Origin: Caballeronia sp. GAFFF1
Lineage (GTDB): Bacteria > Pseudomonadota > Gammaproteobacteria > Burkholderiales > Burkholderiaceae
Assembly: GCF_023630705.1 (NCBI RefSeq)
Contig: NZ_JALQEM010000032.1
Location: 186,001 to 250,000 of the forward strand
Reading direction: 5' to 3'
DNA length: 64,000 bases
A program made the position numbers and the translations under genes. Of the stretch, positions 17,497 through 31,763 are shown piece by piece; position 1 is the first letter of the stretch; each line of letters starts with the position of its first letter. A model generated the notes under the pieces. The model did no database searches. It saw nothing but the letters and a program-made list of their open reading frames with translations, and was not told where the DNA came from.

Positions 17497-18663
17497 ATGA
17501 ACACGATCAAACGAATCGATCCGCGCCGGCCGTTCATCGTCACGACAGCGGGACTGCGGCGCATCACGCTGGGCGAAGTCGGCACGGGCGCGTTGCAGGA
17601 CTTCGCGTCGGCGCATGCCGCGCATCGCGATACGGCGAAGCCGCGCCGCACGACGAAGCCCGCGCGGCGCAGCGTGCTGGTGGCGGCGCATACGGATCGC
17701 GGCGCGTTGGACGACCACACGCGCCAGGCGCTTGCCGCTGCCGCGCTGCTCGCTGACGACGACACGGAAGTCGTGCTGATCGTGTTCGGCGCGTTCAACG
17801 ACAACGCGGCATCGCTCGGCGCGGATCGCTATGTCGAACTGGACGCCTTCGACAGCCGGCGTTTCGCGCCCGACGAAGAACTGCGCGCGCTCGCCGCATG
17901 CGCCGCTGCCTTCGCGCCCGCGCATCTCTTCATGCCCGACAACGCGACAGGCGATGGCGATCTCGGCCGCCGTTACGCGGCGCTCGCGGGTGCGAGCATC
18001 GCGACGCATGTCGCGGAACTGGATGCCACGCACGCCGCGAGTTATGCGCAAGCGGGCCGCGCATGGGCATCGCGCGCATTGCCGGAGGTCGTCATGCTAG
18101 CCCCGAATGCCGTGGATGCGAAGCTGCCTTTCGTCGGCGCGGGCGAGCGCGTGCCGAGCGAGGGCATCGTGCCTGCACCGACGGCGAGCGCATATGTCGA
18201 TCTCGGCATCGAAGAGCTGGACGCCGCGCAGATCGCGCTTGAAGAGGCGGATTTCATTGTCTCGGCGGGCAATGGCGTCTCCGACGTTGCCGCGTTCGAG
18301 GCGCTAGCCAGCACGCTCGGCGCTGCAATAGGCGCGAGCCGTGTCGCAGTGGATGACGGCAAGTTCACGCGCGACAAGCAGATCGGCGCAACGGGCAAGA
18401 CCGTGCAGGCGAGCGTGTATATCGCGTTCGGCATCTCGGGCGCGGTGCAGCATCTGCAAGGCATCAAGGATTGCCGTCACGTCATCGCGGTGAATTCCGA
18501 TGCGAGCGCGCCCATCGCGAAGCGCGCGAATCTCACGGTCGTCGCGGATACGCAGGAGACGATCAAGGCGCTTACCGACGCGGCTTCGGCAGCGCGGGCA
18601 TCGCGTGGTAATGGCGCGTCCATCGTGCTCGACGCGCCGCTCGCGGAAGGAGTGTTCGCATGA
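17497..18663 (+). CDS. etfA: Electron transfer flavoprotein alpha subunit (betaine cluster type)
   Basis: This 388-residue protein has the C-terminal FAD-binding block of ETF alpha: DDGKFTRDKQIGATGKTVQ, YIAFGISGAVQHLQGIK and IAVNSDASAPIAKRAN. The N-terminal extension of about 60 residues (RRPFIVTTAGLRRITLGE) is characteristic of the version linked to dgcAB. Together with the next gene it should accept electrons from dimethylglycine demethylase and pass them to ETF-quinone oxidoreductase. A GGAG overlaps the end of dgcB just before the ATG, and the stop overlaps the etfB start (ATGA). Confidence 0.92.
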   Translation: MNTIKRIDPRRPFIVTTAGLRRITLGEVGTGALQDFASAHAAHRDTAKPRRTTKPARRSVLVAAHTDRGALDDHTRQALAAAALLADDDTEVVLIVFGAFNDNAASLGADRYVELDAFDSRRFAPDEELRALAACAAAFAPAHLFMPDNATGDGDLGRRYAALAGASIATHVAELDATHAASYAQAGRAWASRALPEVVMLAPNAVDAKLPFVGAGERVPSEGIVPAPTASAYVDLGIEELDAAQIALEEADFIVSAGNGVSDVAAFEALASTLGAAIGASRVAVDDGKFTRDKQIGATGKTVQASVYIAFGISGAVQHLQGIKDCRHVIAVNSDASAPIAKRANLTVVADTQETIKALTDAASAARASRGNGASIVLDAPLAEGVFA

Positions 18664-19418
18664 AGATCGCCGTGCTCGTTTCCGTGGGACGCCACCCGGT
18701 GAGCGGTGTCGCGCGCTATAGCCGCAACGACGCCGCTGCGCTGACCATTGCGCTCGATATCGCGAGACATCAAGGCGCGCAGCTCGACGTGTTGCACGCG
18801 GGCGATCCTTCGAATGCCGCGCTTGCGGAATATCTAGCACTCGGCGCGCCGCGCGTCGAAGTGCTCAACACCGAAGGCGATGCGTGCGCCGCGCTCGCAC
18901 AGCGCATCGCGGGCTATGACCTCGTGCTGACGGGCACGCGCGCAGAAGGCGCATTCGATAGCGGCACGTTGCCGTACAAGCTGGCGAACGCGTTGAATAT
19001 CGCGCTCGTTGGTTCCGCGGTGGATTTGAGCGTGACCAAGGAAGGCGTGGAAGTGCGCCAGTTCATGCCCAAGGGCCTGCGCCGGCGCGTGCGCGTGCAA
19101 CCGCCTGCGCTCATCGCCGTGCATCCGCTCGCCAATGCCGCGCCGCGTTATGCGTATGCGCGCATGCGCGAGGGACACGTCGTGCCGGTGGCATCGAGTG
19201 CGCCGGTGGACAACGAGGGCAAGGCGTGGACGCTCGGCCCTATCGCAGCGAAACCCAAGCGCCTCGCCGCGCCGGAGAAGCGCAGCGGTCACGCGCGCAT
19301 GCTCTCCGCGACGACGACGGAGAGCCGTGGCGGCAGCGTCGTAATTGAAGGGAGTTCCGTCGAAAAAGCACAAGTGATTCTGGCGTATTTGCGCGAGCAT
19401 CAACTGGTCGATTACTGA
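18660..19418 (+). CDS. etfB: Electron transfer flavoprotein beta subunit (betaine cluster type)
   Basis: This 252-residue ETF beta subunit shows KIAVLVSVGRHPVSGV at the N-terminus, YDLVLTGTRAEGAFDSGTLP in the middle and QFMPKGLRRRVRVQPPALIAV later. It overlaps etfA by 4 bp and will form a heterodimer with it. It is more divergent than the general housekeeping ETF, consistent with a dedicated partner for DgcAB. The end of the gene is followed by gbcA after about 50 bp. Confidence 0.92.
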   Translation: MKIAVLVSVGRHPVSGVARYSRNDAAALTIALDIARHQGAQLDVLHAGDPSNAALAEYLALGAPRVEVLNTEGDACAALAQRIAGYDLVLTGTRAEGAFDSGTLPYKLANALNIALVGSAVDLSVTKEGVEVRQFMPKGLRRRVRVQPPALIAVHPLANAAPRYAYARMREGHVVPVASSAPVDNEGKAWTLGPIAAKPKRLAAPEKRSGHARMLSATTTESRGGSVVIEGSSVEKAQVILAYLREHQLVDY

Positions 19419-19469
19419 TTTCGACGCGCAGCAGACGATAAACGGGCCAAAGCGATGCAGGAGCACACG

Positions 19470-20765
19470 ATGAAAGTATCGGCAGACGTTCGCGCAATGA
19501 TCGAACGCCGCAAGAAAGGCTACACGCTCGAAGCGCCGTTCTATACGAGCGAGGAGATTCACGCGCTCGATATGGACGCCATCTTCAAGCGGCACTGGAT
19601 TCAGGTCGCTGTAGAGCCGGACGTGCCCGAGCCCGGTGACTACACGACAGTCGAGATCGGCGCCGATTCGATTCTGATCGTGCGCGACGACGACATGCAG
19701 ATTCGCGCGTTCCATAACGTGTGCCGTCATCGCGGCGCGCGTCTGTGCAACGAGGAGAAAGGCTCGCTCGGCAACATCGTGTGCCCGTATCACAGCTGGA
19801 CGTATAGCCTCAACGGCGATCTCATGTTCGCGGAGCACATGGGCGACCAGTTCGACCGCTGCAAGCACAGCCTGAAGAAGGTGCATGTCGAGAATCTCGC
19901 AGGCTTGATCTTCATCTGTCTCGCCGATGAACCGCCCGCCGATTTCGCCGTGATGCGCGCGGCCATGGAGCCATATCTGCTTCCGCATGGCCTTGAGGAT
20001 TGCAAGATCGCGGCAAGCATCGATATCGTGGAGAAGGGCAACTGGAAGCTCACGATGGAGAACAATCGCGAGTGTTACCACTGCGTCGCGAATCATCCGG
20101 AGCTCACCATTTCGCTCTATGAATACGGCTTCGGCTATCAACGCTCGCCCGCGAACGAGGAAGGCATGGCGGCGTTCGAGCGCACGGTCGTCGAACGCAC
20201 GAAGCAGTGGGAAGCGATGAGTCTGCCGTCCGCGGAGATCGACCGTCTGTCCGATCTCGTCACCGGCTTTCGCACGCAGCGCCTGCCGCTCGACCGCGAC
20301 GGCGAATCGCAGACGCTCGATGCGAAGGTCGCATCGAAGAAGCTGCTGGGCGGCTTCGCGCGCGCGGACCTGGGCGGCTTGTCGTTCTGGACGCAGCCAA
20401 ATTCGTGGCATCACTTCATGAGCGATCACATCGTGACGTTCTGCGTGATCCCGCTGTCCGCAGGCGAAACGCTCGTGCGCACGAAGTGGCTCGTGCATAA
20501 GGATGCGCAGGAAGGCATCGACTACGACGTCGATAATCTCACCGCCGTTTGGCGCGCGACGAACGATCAGGACCGCACGCTCGTCGAGTACTCGCAACTC
20601 GGCGCGGTGAGCAGCGCCTACGAGCCGGGCCCGTACTCGCCCTATACGGAGGGGCTCGTCGAGAAGTTCTCCGAGTGGTACATCGGGCGACTCGGTGACT
20701 ATGCGAACGCGCCCGACGAGAAGCTCGCCCCGCATGGCGAGAAAGTCGTTTCCTTCATGCGCTAG
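19470..20765 (+). CDS. gbcA: Glycine betaine monooxygenase oxygenase subunit GbcA
   Basis: This encodes 431 residues of a Rieske non-heme iron oxygenase. Rieske ligands are Cys85-His87 (CRHRGAR) and Cys105-His108 (CPYHSW). The mononuclear iron region is ENNRECYHCVANHPEL near residue 200. It demethylates glycine betaine to dimethylglycine, releasing formaldehyde, with electrons from GbcB. I chose the ATG at 19470 (MKVSAD) because AGGAG lies 6 nt upstream; an ATG at 19455 would add five residues but overlaps that ribosome-binding site. Confidence 0.94.
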   Translation: MKVSADVRAMIERRKKGYTLEAPFYTSEEIHALDMDAIFKRHWIQVAVEPDVPEPGDYTTVEIGADSILIVRDDDMQIRAFHNVCRHRGARLCNEEKGSLGNIVCPYHSWTYSLNGDLMFAEHMGDQFDRCKHSLKKVHVENLAGLIFICLADEPPADFAVMRAAMEPYLLPHGLEDCKIAASIDIVEKGNWKLTMENNRECYHCVANHPELTISLYEYGFGYQRSPANEEGMAAFERTVVERTKQWEAMSLPSAEIDRLSDLVTGFRTQRLPLDRDGESQTLDAKVASKKLLGGFARADLGGLSFWTQPNSWHHFMSDHIVTFCVIPLSAGETLVRTKWLVHKDAQEGIDYDVDNLTAVWRATNDQDRTLVEYSQLGAVSSAYEPGPYSPYTEGLVEKFSEWYIGRLGDYANAPDEKLAPHGEKVVSFMR

Positions 20766-20785
20766 GCGCGTTAAAGAGGCACATC

Positions 20786-21979
20786 ATGATGCGCGATCAG
20801 GCGACGTTCGAGCCGACTCCCAGCCGCGTGACTCAACCGAGGTTCTGGGGCGCGCTGCCCGCGCGCTGGAACAGCGACACCGAGGATACGCTCGTCTGCT
20901 GCCACGTCCGGCAGGAAACGCACGACGTGAAGAGCTTTTTCTTCCGTGCAGCCGATGAACGCACATTCGTCTTCGAGCCGGGACAGTTCATCACGCTCGA
21001 ACTCGACATCGACGGCGAGCCGGTGAACCGCTGCTATACGATCTCGTCCGCGCCCACGCGTCCGCACACCATCTCGATCACGGTGAAGCGCGTGCCGGGC
21101 GGCAAGGTGTCGAACTGGCTGCATGACAACGTCGTCGCGGGATCGCGCGTGCGCGTGCTCGGACCATCGGGCGAGTTCACCTGCGCGCGGCATCCGGCGC
21201 GCAAGTTCTTGTTTCTCTCGGCGGGATCGGGCATTACGCCGCTCATGTCGATGAGCCGCGCGCATCACGAACTGGGCGACGACGCCGATATCGTCTTCGT
21301 GCATAGCGCGCGCACGCCGGACGACATCATCTTCGCTCGCGAGCTGGATTTGATCGCGTCGAATCATGCGAATTTCCGCACGGCGTTCGTGTGCGAGCGC
21401 GTGGGCGCGCGCACGAATTGGCCTGGAATCACGGGCTTTTTGAGCTTGCCGCTGCTGAAGCTGATTGCGCCGGACTTTCTCGAACGCGAAATCTTCACGT
21501 GCGGTCCGGCGCCGTATATGAAGGCGGTGCGCGATCTGCTCGACGAAGGCGGCTTCGACCGCACGCACTACCACGAAGAGAGCTTTTCGTTCGAGACCAT
21601 CGCGGACGTGGCCTCGCAGTTGGCGAGCGCACATGTTGGTGATGCCATCGCCGCGCACGCCGATGCGATCGAAGCACGCGATGAATCGAGCGGCTTCGCG
21701 CCCGCGCCCGTCGACACCACGTTCAAGGTGAGCTTTGCCAAGAGCCGGCGCGAGATCGAATGCGGCAGCACGCAGCATGTTCTAGATGCCGCGAAGAAGG
21801 CGGGCGTGCGCCTGCCGTCGTCGTGCACGCAAGGCATGTGCGGCACATGCAAGGTGAAGCTCGTCTCGGGCGAAGTATCGATGAAACATGCGGGCGGCAT
21901 CCGTCAGCGCGAAATCGATCAGGGCATGGTGCTGCTGTGTTGCAGCACGCCGCTCACCGATCTCGTCGTCGATAAATAG
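20786..21979 (+). CDS. gbcB: Glycine betaine monooxygenase reductase subunit GbcB
   Basis: This 397-residue hybrid-cluster-type reductase has an FAD domain (NRCYTISSAPTRP), an NAD domain (LSAGSGITPLMSM, IFTCGPAPYMKAV) and a C-terminal plant-type 2Fe-2S ferredoxin domain (SSCTQGMCGTCKVKL, then LLCCSTP). It passes electrons from NADH to GbcA. It begins 20 bp after gbcA with AGAGG upstream; two ATGs in a row (20786, 20789) make the exact start uncertain by one residue. It is the last gene of the packed operon. Confidence 0.94.
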   Translation: MMRDQATFEPTPSRVTQPRFWGALPARWNSDTEDTLVCCHVRQETHDVKSFFFRAADERTFVFEPGQFITLELDIDGEPVNRCYTISSAPTRPHTISITVKRVPGGKVSNWLHDNVVAGSRVRVLGPSGEFTCARHPARKFLFLSAGSGITPLMSMSRAHHELGDDADIVFVHSARTPDDIIFARELDLIASNHANFRTAFVCERVGARTNWPGITGFLSLPLLKLIAPDFLEREIFTCGPAPYMKAVRDLLDEGGFDRTHYHEESFSFETIADVASQLASAHVGDAIAAHADAIEARDESSGFAPAPVDTTFKVSFAKSRREIECGSTQHVLDAAKKAGVRLPSSCTQGMCGTCKVKLVSGEVSMKHAGGIRQREIDQGMVLLCCSTPLTDLVVDK

Positions 21980-22079
21980 CGCGTCGTTTCTGGACAACTG
22001 CGTGTCGTAAAAGCGCGTTACGTGGCAATTCTGGCTGGCGATTCTGCATACACGGCGTGGGGCCGCAAAGGGGAAAGCA

Positions 22080-22934
22080 ATGAAAGCGATGAGAAGACTG
22101 TTCGTGCTGGGCGCGATGAGCGCGGCCCTTGCCGCGAGCATGGGTGCGGGCGCCGATGAGAAGCCGACCATCAAGATCGGCTACGTCGAAGGATGGGACG
22201 ATAGCGTGGCGACGTCGAACGTGGCGGCGCGCATCATCGAAAAGCGGCTCGGCTATCAGGTGCAACTGGTGCCGGTCGCGGCGGGCGTGATGTGGCAAGG
22301 CGTGGCGCGTGGCGACCTCGATGCGACGCTGTCCGCATGGCTGCCGGTCACGCACGGCGCGTACTGGAACAACTTCAAGTCAAAGGTCGTGAATCTCGGA
22401 CCGAACTTCAATGACGCGAAGATCGGCCTGATCGTGCCGGAAAACGCGGACGTAACGAGCCTGTCCGATCTCGAAGCGAAGAAGGCGGAGTTCGATTCGC
22501 GCATCGTCGGCATCGACGCGGGCGCGGGCGTCATGCAAAAGACGAGCGAAGCGATCAAGGCATACAACCTCGATTACCGGCTCATGCCGAGTTCCGGCAG
22601 CGCGATGACGGCCGAGCTTGCGCGCTCGGAAGCGGCCAACAAGCCGATCATCGTGACCGGCTGGAAGCCGCACTGGATGTTCGCGAAGTACAAGCTCAAA
22701 TTCCTCGAAGATCCGAAGAAGGTCTTCGGCGAGGCCGAGCATGTCGATAACGTCGTCAACCCCGAGCTGGAAAAGAAGGCGCCGCCTGTAGTCGCGTTCC
22801 TGAAGAAGTTCCAGTGGAAGCCGGGCGAAATCGACAGCGTGATGCTCGCGACGCAGAACGGCGAGAAGCCGACTGCCGCCGCGGATGCATGGATCAGCGC
22901 ACACGGCGATCGCGTGGATAGCTGGGTGAAGTAA
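22080..22934 (+). CDS. Glycine betaine/choline-type ABC solute-binding protein
   Basis: The 284-residue secreted protein has a signal peptide (residues 1-26, cut near AGA-DEK) and an OpuAC/CaiX-like fold. Tryptophan-containing segments GYVEGWDDS, TLSAWLPVTHG and VTGWKPHWMF are those that form the aromatic box for quaternary amines. It probably delivers betaine, carnitine or choline to a shared ABC permease; no permease or ATPase is adjacent. GGGGAAA precedes the ATG. A TGTCGTAAAAG element at 22003-22013 resembles the direct repeats before glyA, so shared GbdR control is possible. Confidence 0.88.
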   Translation: MKAMRRLFVLGAMSAALAASMGAGADEKPTIKIGYVEGWDDSVATSNVAARIIEKRLGYQVQLVPVAAGVMWQGVARGDLDATLSAWLPVTHGAYWNNFKSKVVNLGPNFNDAKIGLIVPENADVTSLSDLEAKKAEFDSRIVGIDAGAGVMQKTSEAIKAYNLDYRLMPSSGSAMTAELARSEAANKPIIVTGWKPHWMFAKYKLKFLEDPKKVFGEAEHVDNVVNPELEKKAPPVVAFLKKFQWKPGEIDSVMLATQNGEKPTAAADAWISAHGDRVDSWVK

Positions 22935-22954
22935 GCGTCAGGCAGGGCCCGATG

Positions 22955-22983
22955 AAAAGCGCCGCTCTCGAGCGGCGCTTTGA
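22955..22983. terminator. Hairpin terminator between the betaine-binding protein gene and purU
   Basis: An 11-bp perfect stem (22956-22966 with 22971-22981, AAAGCGCCGCT/AGCGGCGCTTT) closes a CTCG tetraloop. Its arms end in A and T runs, so it can serve the two converging genes, though the T tract is short. Confidence 0.8.
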
Positions 22984-23006
22984 CGTTTCAGGCGCGCTTC
23001 AGGCCG

Positions 23007-23882
23007 CTAGCGCAGCACGACGGTCCTCTCGCCGTTGATGAACACGCGCCGCTCGACGAACGCCTTCACGGCACGCGCAAGCGTGATGCATTCGACGTCG
23101 CGCCCGGTCGCGAGCAGACGCTCCGGGCTATACGCGTGATCGACGCGCTCCACTTCCTGCTCGATGATCGGGCCTTCGTCGAGATCGTCGGTGACGAAGT
23201 GCGCGGTCGCGCCGATGAGTTTCACGCCGCGCGCATGAGCCTGATGATATGGCTTCGCGCCCTTGAAGCCGGGCAGGAACGAGTGATGGATGTTGATCGC
23301 GCGGCCCGCGAGCTTGCGGCTGGTGTCGGCCGAGAGAATCTGCATGTAGCGCGCGAGAATCAGCAACTCGGCGCCCGATGTTTCGAAGAGATCGAGCACG
23401 CGCGCTTCCTGCTGCGGCTTGGTGTCGGCCGTGATCGGCAGATGATGAAACGGCAGACCGTGCTGCGCAGCGAGCGGCGCGAGATCCGTATGATTCGAAG
23501 CGATGCCCACGATATCCATCTTGAGCTCGCCCATGCGCCAGCGGAACAGCAGGTCCGCGAGGCAGTGTTCGAGCTTCGACACCATGATGAGCACCTTCGG
23601 CCGCACGGCGAGATCGTGCATGGCCCACGTCATCGAAAAGCGCGTGGCGATGGGCGCGAATTCGCGTTGCAGGATGGCGAGGTCCAGCGTGTCGTCGCGG
23701 CGCGCGGCATGGAAGACGCACCGCACGAAGAAGCGTTCGCTCAGGTCGTCGTCGAAGACGCTGAGTTCGTCGATATAGCCGTGGTGATGCTCCAGAAAGC
23801 CGACTATCGCGGCTACCTGACCCGCCGCGCTCGGGCACGCGACGGTGAGCACCAGTTGATTGAGGCGAGGTTGCGCTGACAT
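23007..23882 (-). CDS. purU: Formyltetrahydrofolate deformylase
   Basis: This encodes 291 residues: an N-terminal ACT domain (about residues 1-80) followed by a formyltransferase fold with the catalytic block ILARYMQILS and INIHHSFLPGFKGAKPYHQA, including the expected Asn, His and later Asp (TDDLDEGP). PurU hydrolyses 10-formyl-THF to formate and THF. A purU copy accompanies betaine clusters in Pseudomonas, where it balances one-carbon units made during demethylation. I chose the ATG at 23882 because GGAG lies about 6 nt upstream; the frame extends a further 12 codons. Confidence 0.94.
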   Translation of the reverse strand: MSAQPRLNQLVLTVACPSAAGQVAAIVGFLEHHHGYIDELSVFDDDLSERFFVRCVFHAARRDDTLDLAILQREFAPIATRFSMTWAMHDLAVRPKVLIMVSKLEHCLADLLFRWRMGELKMDIVGIASNHTDLAPLAAQHGLPFHHLPITADTKPQQEARVLDLFETSGAELLILARYMQILSADTSRKLAGRAINIHHSFLPGFKGAKPYHQAHARGVKLIGATAHFVTDDLDEGPIIEQEVERVDHAYSPERLLATGRDVECITLARAVKAFVERRVFINGERTVVLR

Positions 23883-23999
23883 GCGTGCTCCACGTTCGAG
23901 AGAAGGCGTCGCCCGCAATCGGGCGAGCGTCTCGCTAGTAGAGCAAACGGAGTGGCGCGCGCGATAGAAGCGTTACGCCGTCGCGCTGGTATGAAAGCG

Positions 24000-25319
24000 T
24001 CAGCCCGCTTGCAGGCTCACGCGTTCTTGCGCGCACATCATCATGGCGCGCATTGGCGGTTGGATGGCGACGAAATGCACCATGAGGCTCGACGGCTGCT
24101 GGAAATACCACGGCGTATTGAGACTCACGCAGTCCTGGCCGCTCCCGAGCGTCCAGCCGAGCCGGTCGCGCAGCAGATTGGCGATGATCGTCTGATCGCC
24201 GCCGTTCGCGTACGTGCTCGACTTGTCGGGCGCAGCGCTCACATGGCGATAGATTTCGTCGACGAAAGCCGTGTTTCCCGGCGTGCGCCGGAAGCCCAGC
24301 ACGCCCGCGTTGATGACCCACGGACCGATGTCGTGCGCGGCGAGAATGTCGCGATCAGCGAGCAGCGGTTCGAGCGGCTTCTTCTGGTTGACGAAGAGAA
24401 TGTCGGCGTCGATCCAGATCATCCATTCGTGATGCGGCAAGTGCTTGCGCAGGAACCACGGCTTGAGCCAGGTGCCGGTGCTGCCGGGATCGGCGTCGGC
24501 GGGCGTGTCGCGATAGACGTAGAGCGTGTAGCCGTGGCGCTCGCAATAGCGCCGCATGTTCTGCTCCGCGACCGCGCCGTAGTTGCGCACATTCGCCGTG
24601 TAATAGGTCACCAGCGCGATCGGGCGGCCGGGATTGAAGACGCTGAAGGGCTCGGCGGGCATGTATGCCGCGTGCCGCGAGAAGTCGAGAAGCCGCGCGC
24701 CTTTCTGCTGGCAATCGTTGATGTGCTCGGCGAGCGCATTGCGAAAGGACGCATGGATGAACCCGTACATCTCCTGTTCGGCCATGACGATAGTCCACAG
24801 ATTGACGCGGTTCGCCCAGACCGGTTCGAAGCGCGGATTGCAGAACATGGCGCACATGATGCCGCCGCGCTCGCCGTGCGGCTCGATATAGTCGAGCGGG
24901 GAGAGAAGCTGGATCTCGTCGTCGGTCGCGCCGCAGATCTTGCATTGCTCGATGCAATGAACGATGAAATCGCGGATAGGCTGCGTATTGCGCCAGATTT
25001 GCAGCGCCGTCTGTTCCTTGCCGGTGTTGCCGCCGAGCGCGGGCAGAAGATGCTGACGGCCATCGGCCATGGGTTCGACCGGATGCATGTTGAGCACCAG
25101 GCAGTCTTCGCTGAAGCAGACGAGCAGCGCATGTTCAGGCATCTGCCGAAGATGGTGCAGCACCGTTTCGTACTTCAGCAAGAGGCGTTGCGCTTTCGAT
25201 TCGAGCCCGACCAACGATATGGTTTCGTGCTCGTAGCCCAGTTGCGCGCAATAGTGTTTGTGATTGACGAGAACTGCGGGTGCGTCGACTCGGAGAAAGC
25301 TCAGGCAGCGGGTAGTCAT
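24000..25319 (-). CDS. Glycosyltransferase with two GT34/GMA12-like halves
   Basis: This encodes about 439 residues. The C-terminal half (about 225-439) resembles galactosyltransferase GMA12/MNN10-type enzymes: RYCERHGYTLYVYRDT, WMIWIDADILFVN with a DxD metal/nucleotide-sugar motif, INAGVLGFRRT and NGGDQTII. The N-terminal half (about 10-130) has a parallel layout (HYCAQLGYEHETIS, ALLVCFSEDCLVLN, then a PVEP like the PLEP after the second motif) but its DxD is changed to SED, so it may be a degenerate duplicate. Acceptor and sugar are unknown. It lies 207 bp downstream of the adenylation-carrier-thioesterase gene and 117 bp upstream of purU, same strand. The ATG at 25319 has no strong ribosome-binding site; a TTG at 25337 is possible. 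Confidence 0.7.
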   Translation of the reverse strand: MTTRCLSFLRVDAPAVLVNHKHYCAQLGYEHETISLVGLESKAQRLLLKYETVLHHLRQMPEHALLVCFSEDCLVLNMHPVEPMADGRQHLLPALGGNTGKEQTALQIWRNTQPIRDFIVHCIEQCKICGATDDEIQLLSPLDYIEPHGERGGIMCAMFCNPRFEPVWANRVNLWTIVMAEQEMYGFIHASFRNALAEHINDCQQKGARLLDFSRHAAYMPAEPFSVFNPGRPIALVTYYTANVRNYGAVAEQNMRRYCERHGYTLYVYRDTPADADPGSTGTWLKPWFLRKHLPHHEWMIWIDADILFVNQKKPLEPLLADRDILAAHDIGPWVINAGVLGFRRTPGNTAFVDEIYRHVSAAPDKSSTYANGGDQTIIANLLRDRLGWTLGSGQDCVSLNTPWYFQQPSSLMVHFVAIQPPMRAMMMCAQERVSLQAG

Positions 25320-25526
25320 AGGTCGTACTGGAAACAATGCGGACGTTGCGTGATTGCGGATTTTTTACAGTTTCCGAAGTATGAGGAGCCTGCGCGCAGA
25401 GTGGTATCGGGCATGTCTGAAATCGAAGAAATTCGATGGACGCGCCGCGTAGGCAAAGAGGGGGGCCGGTCGAGAGACGGCCGGGTTTTCATATCGCGTG
25501 AAGTGTCATGCGCCGCCGTCGACGGC

Positions 25527-28595
<3,069 letters not shown>

Positions 28596-28950
28596 GTTGC
28601 GACGGACCTGTAATCTGCGCTGCGTGTATGAATGCTTATGTGTTCAGCGTCGGGCCCCGAAAATCTCTCAGTTTCCGGTACAGCGCCTCGCCGCCGGTCA
28701 GGTGTGTGAAGCCAGAGTACCGCGAGCGAAATCGCCGCAATGTGCGACCACGCACAAACGGGCATCCGTGTTTTTCTGTCTATCGAGCGGTCTGTGCCGA
28801 GTGCTTTGTCATGGCGATGTTGCCTCGGTCAGGATGAGAAACATTTCGGATTTCAAAATGCTTGTCACGGTGCGCGTCGATCATTGCCATGTGGCAGCGT
28901 GGGGAATTCGCGCACCGGGTTGGGGGCTGCGAATCGCTGCGTGTTGTAAG
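28596..28950. other. Non-coding stretch upstream of the NRPS-like gene
   Basis: This 355-bp stretch lies between the NRPS-like start and the tandem repeats. It should carry the promoter of the minus-strand NRPS-like gene. Short open frames on both strands have no recognisable protein character. I see no clear operator or RNA. Confidence 0.5.
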
Positions 28951-29374
28951 AAGCGCATGCAAGCGCGTTCTGGGTGCGGCCCCGAGAGCCGCTTCTCGCG
29001 ATGGCGGCATCGTCGCCATCGCGCGGCCGCGAACTACTCGGGCACGCGGACCGGCGACATCGGCATGGCGCTCGCGGCGAGCGACACCGCTAGCGCAGAG
29101 CTCCATGCGCGTTGCAAGGATCGCATGCAAGCGCGTTCCGACGCGGCCCGGAAAGCCGCCTCTCACGACGGCGGCATCGTCGCCATTCGGCGGCCGCAGA
29201 CTACTCGGGCACGCAGACCAGCGGCATCGGCATGGCGTCGCGGCGGGCAATACCGCGAGCGCGGAGCGCCATGCGCGTGGCAAGAAGCGCATGCAAGCAC
29301 TTTCCGGTGCGGCCCGGAAGACCGCTTCTCGCGACGGCGGCATCGTCGCCATCCCGCCGCCGCGACAACGCGCG

Positions 29375-29375
<1 letters not shown>
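28951..29375. repeat. Three imperfect tandem repeats of about 167 bp
   Basis: The anchor CGCATGCAAGC recurs at 28954, 29122 and 29288, and GCGGCATCGTCGCCAT recurs at 29004, 29171 and 29337, giving steps of 166-168 bp. Units one and two are complete (CTACTCGGGCACGC is also shared); the third is cut off as it meets the 3' end of copA. Unit one contains a hairpin GATGGCG/CGCCATC. The steps are not multiples of three and the reading frames change between units, so this is not a protein repeat. It lies downstream of copA and upstream of the NRPS-like promoter region. Confidence 0.85.
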
Positions 29376-31669
<2,294 letters not shown>

Positions 31670-31723
31670 GGTGAAACGCTCCGGATCTGGCTGAACGGGC
31701 GCAATTCCCGTTCTCATGCATCC

Positions 31724-31754
31724 AGTATCGACCTTCCCATGACTGGAAGGTCAA
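31724..31754 (-). promoter_or_regulatory. CueR-type copper-responsive promoter of copA
   Basis: On the minus strand a -35 TTGACC (31749-31754) and a -10 GATACT (31724-31729) are separated by 19 bp. Inside the spacer region lies a perfect 7-7-7 palindrome ACCTTCC-N7-GGAAGGT (31731-31751). An overlong spacer with this palindrome is the signature of promoters activated by CueR-like MerR regulators. No cueR gene is adjacent. Confidence 0.92.
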
Positions 31755-31763
31755 GCGCGGTTC

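Noticed and set aside
25430..25490. A hairpin with GGCC arms and GTTTT downstream on the plus strand
   Set aside because: It faces the wrong way for the flanking minus-strand genes and the stem contains a bulge.
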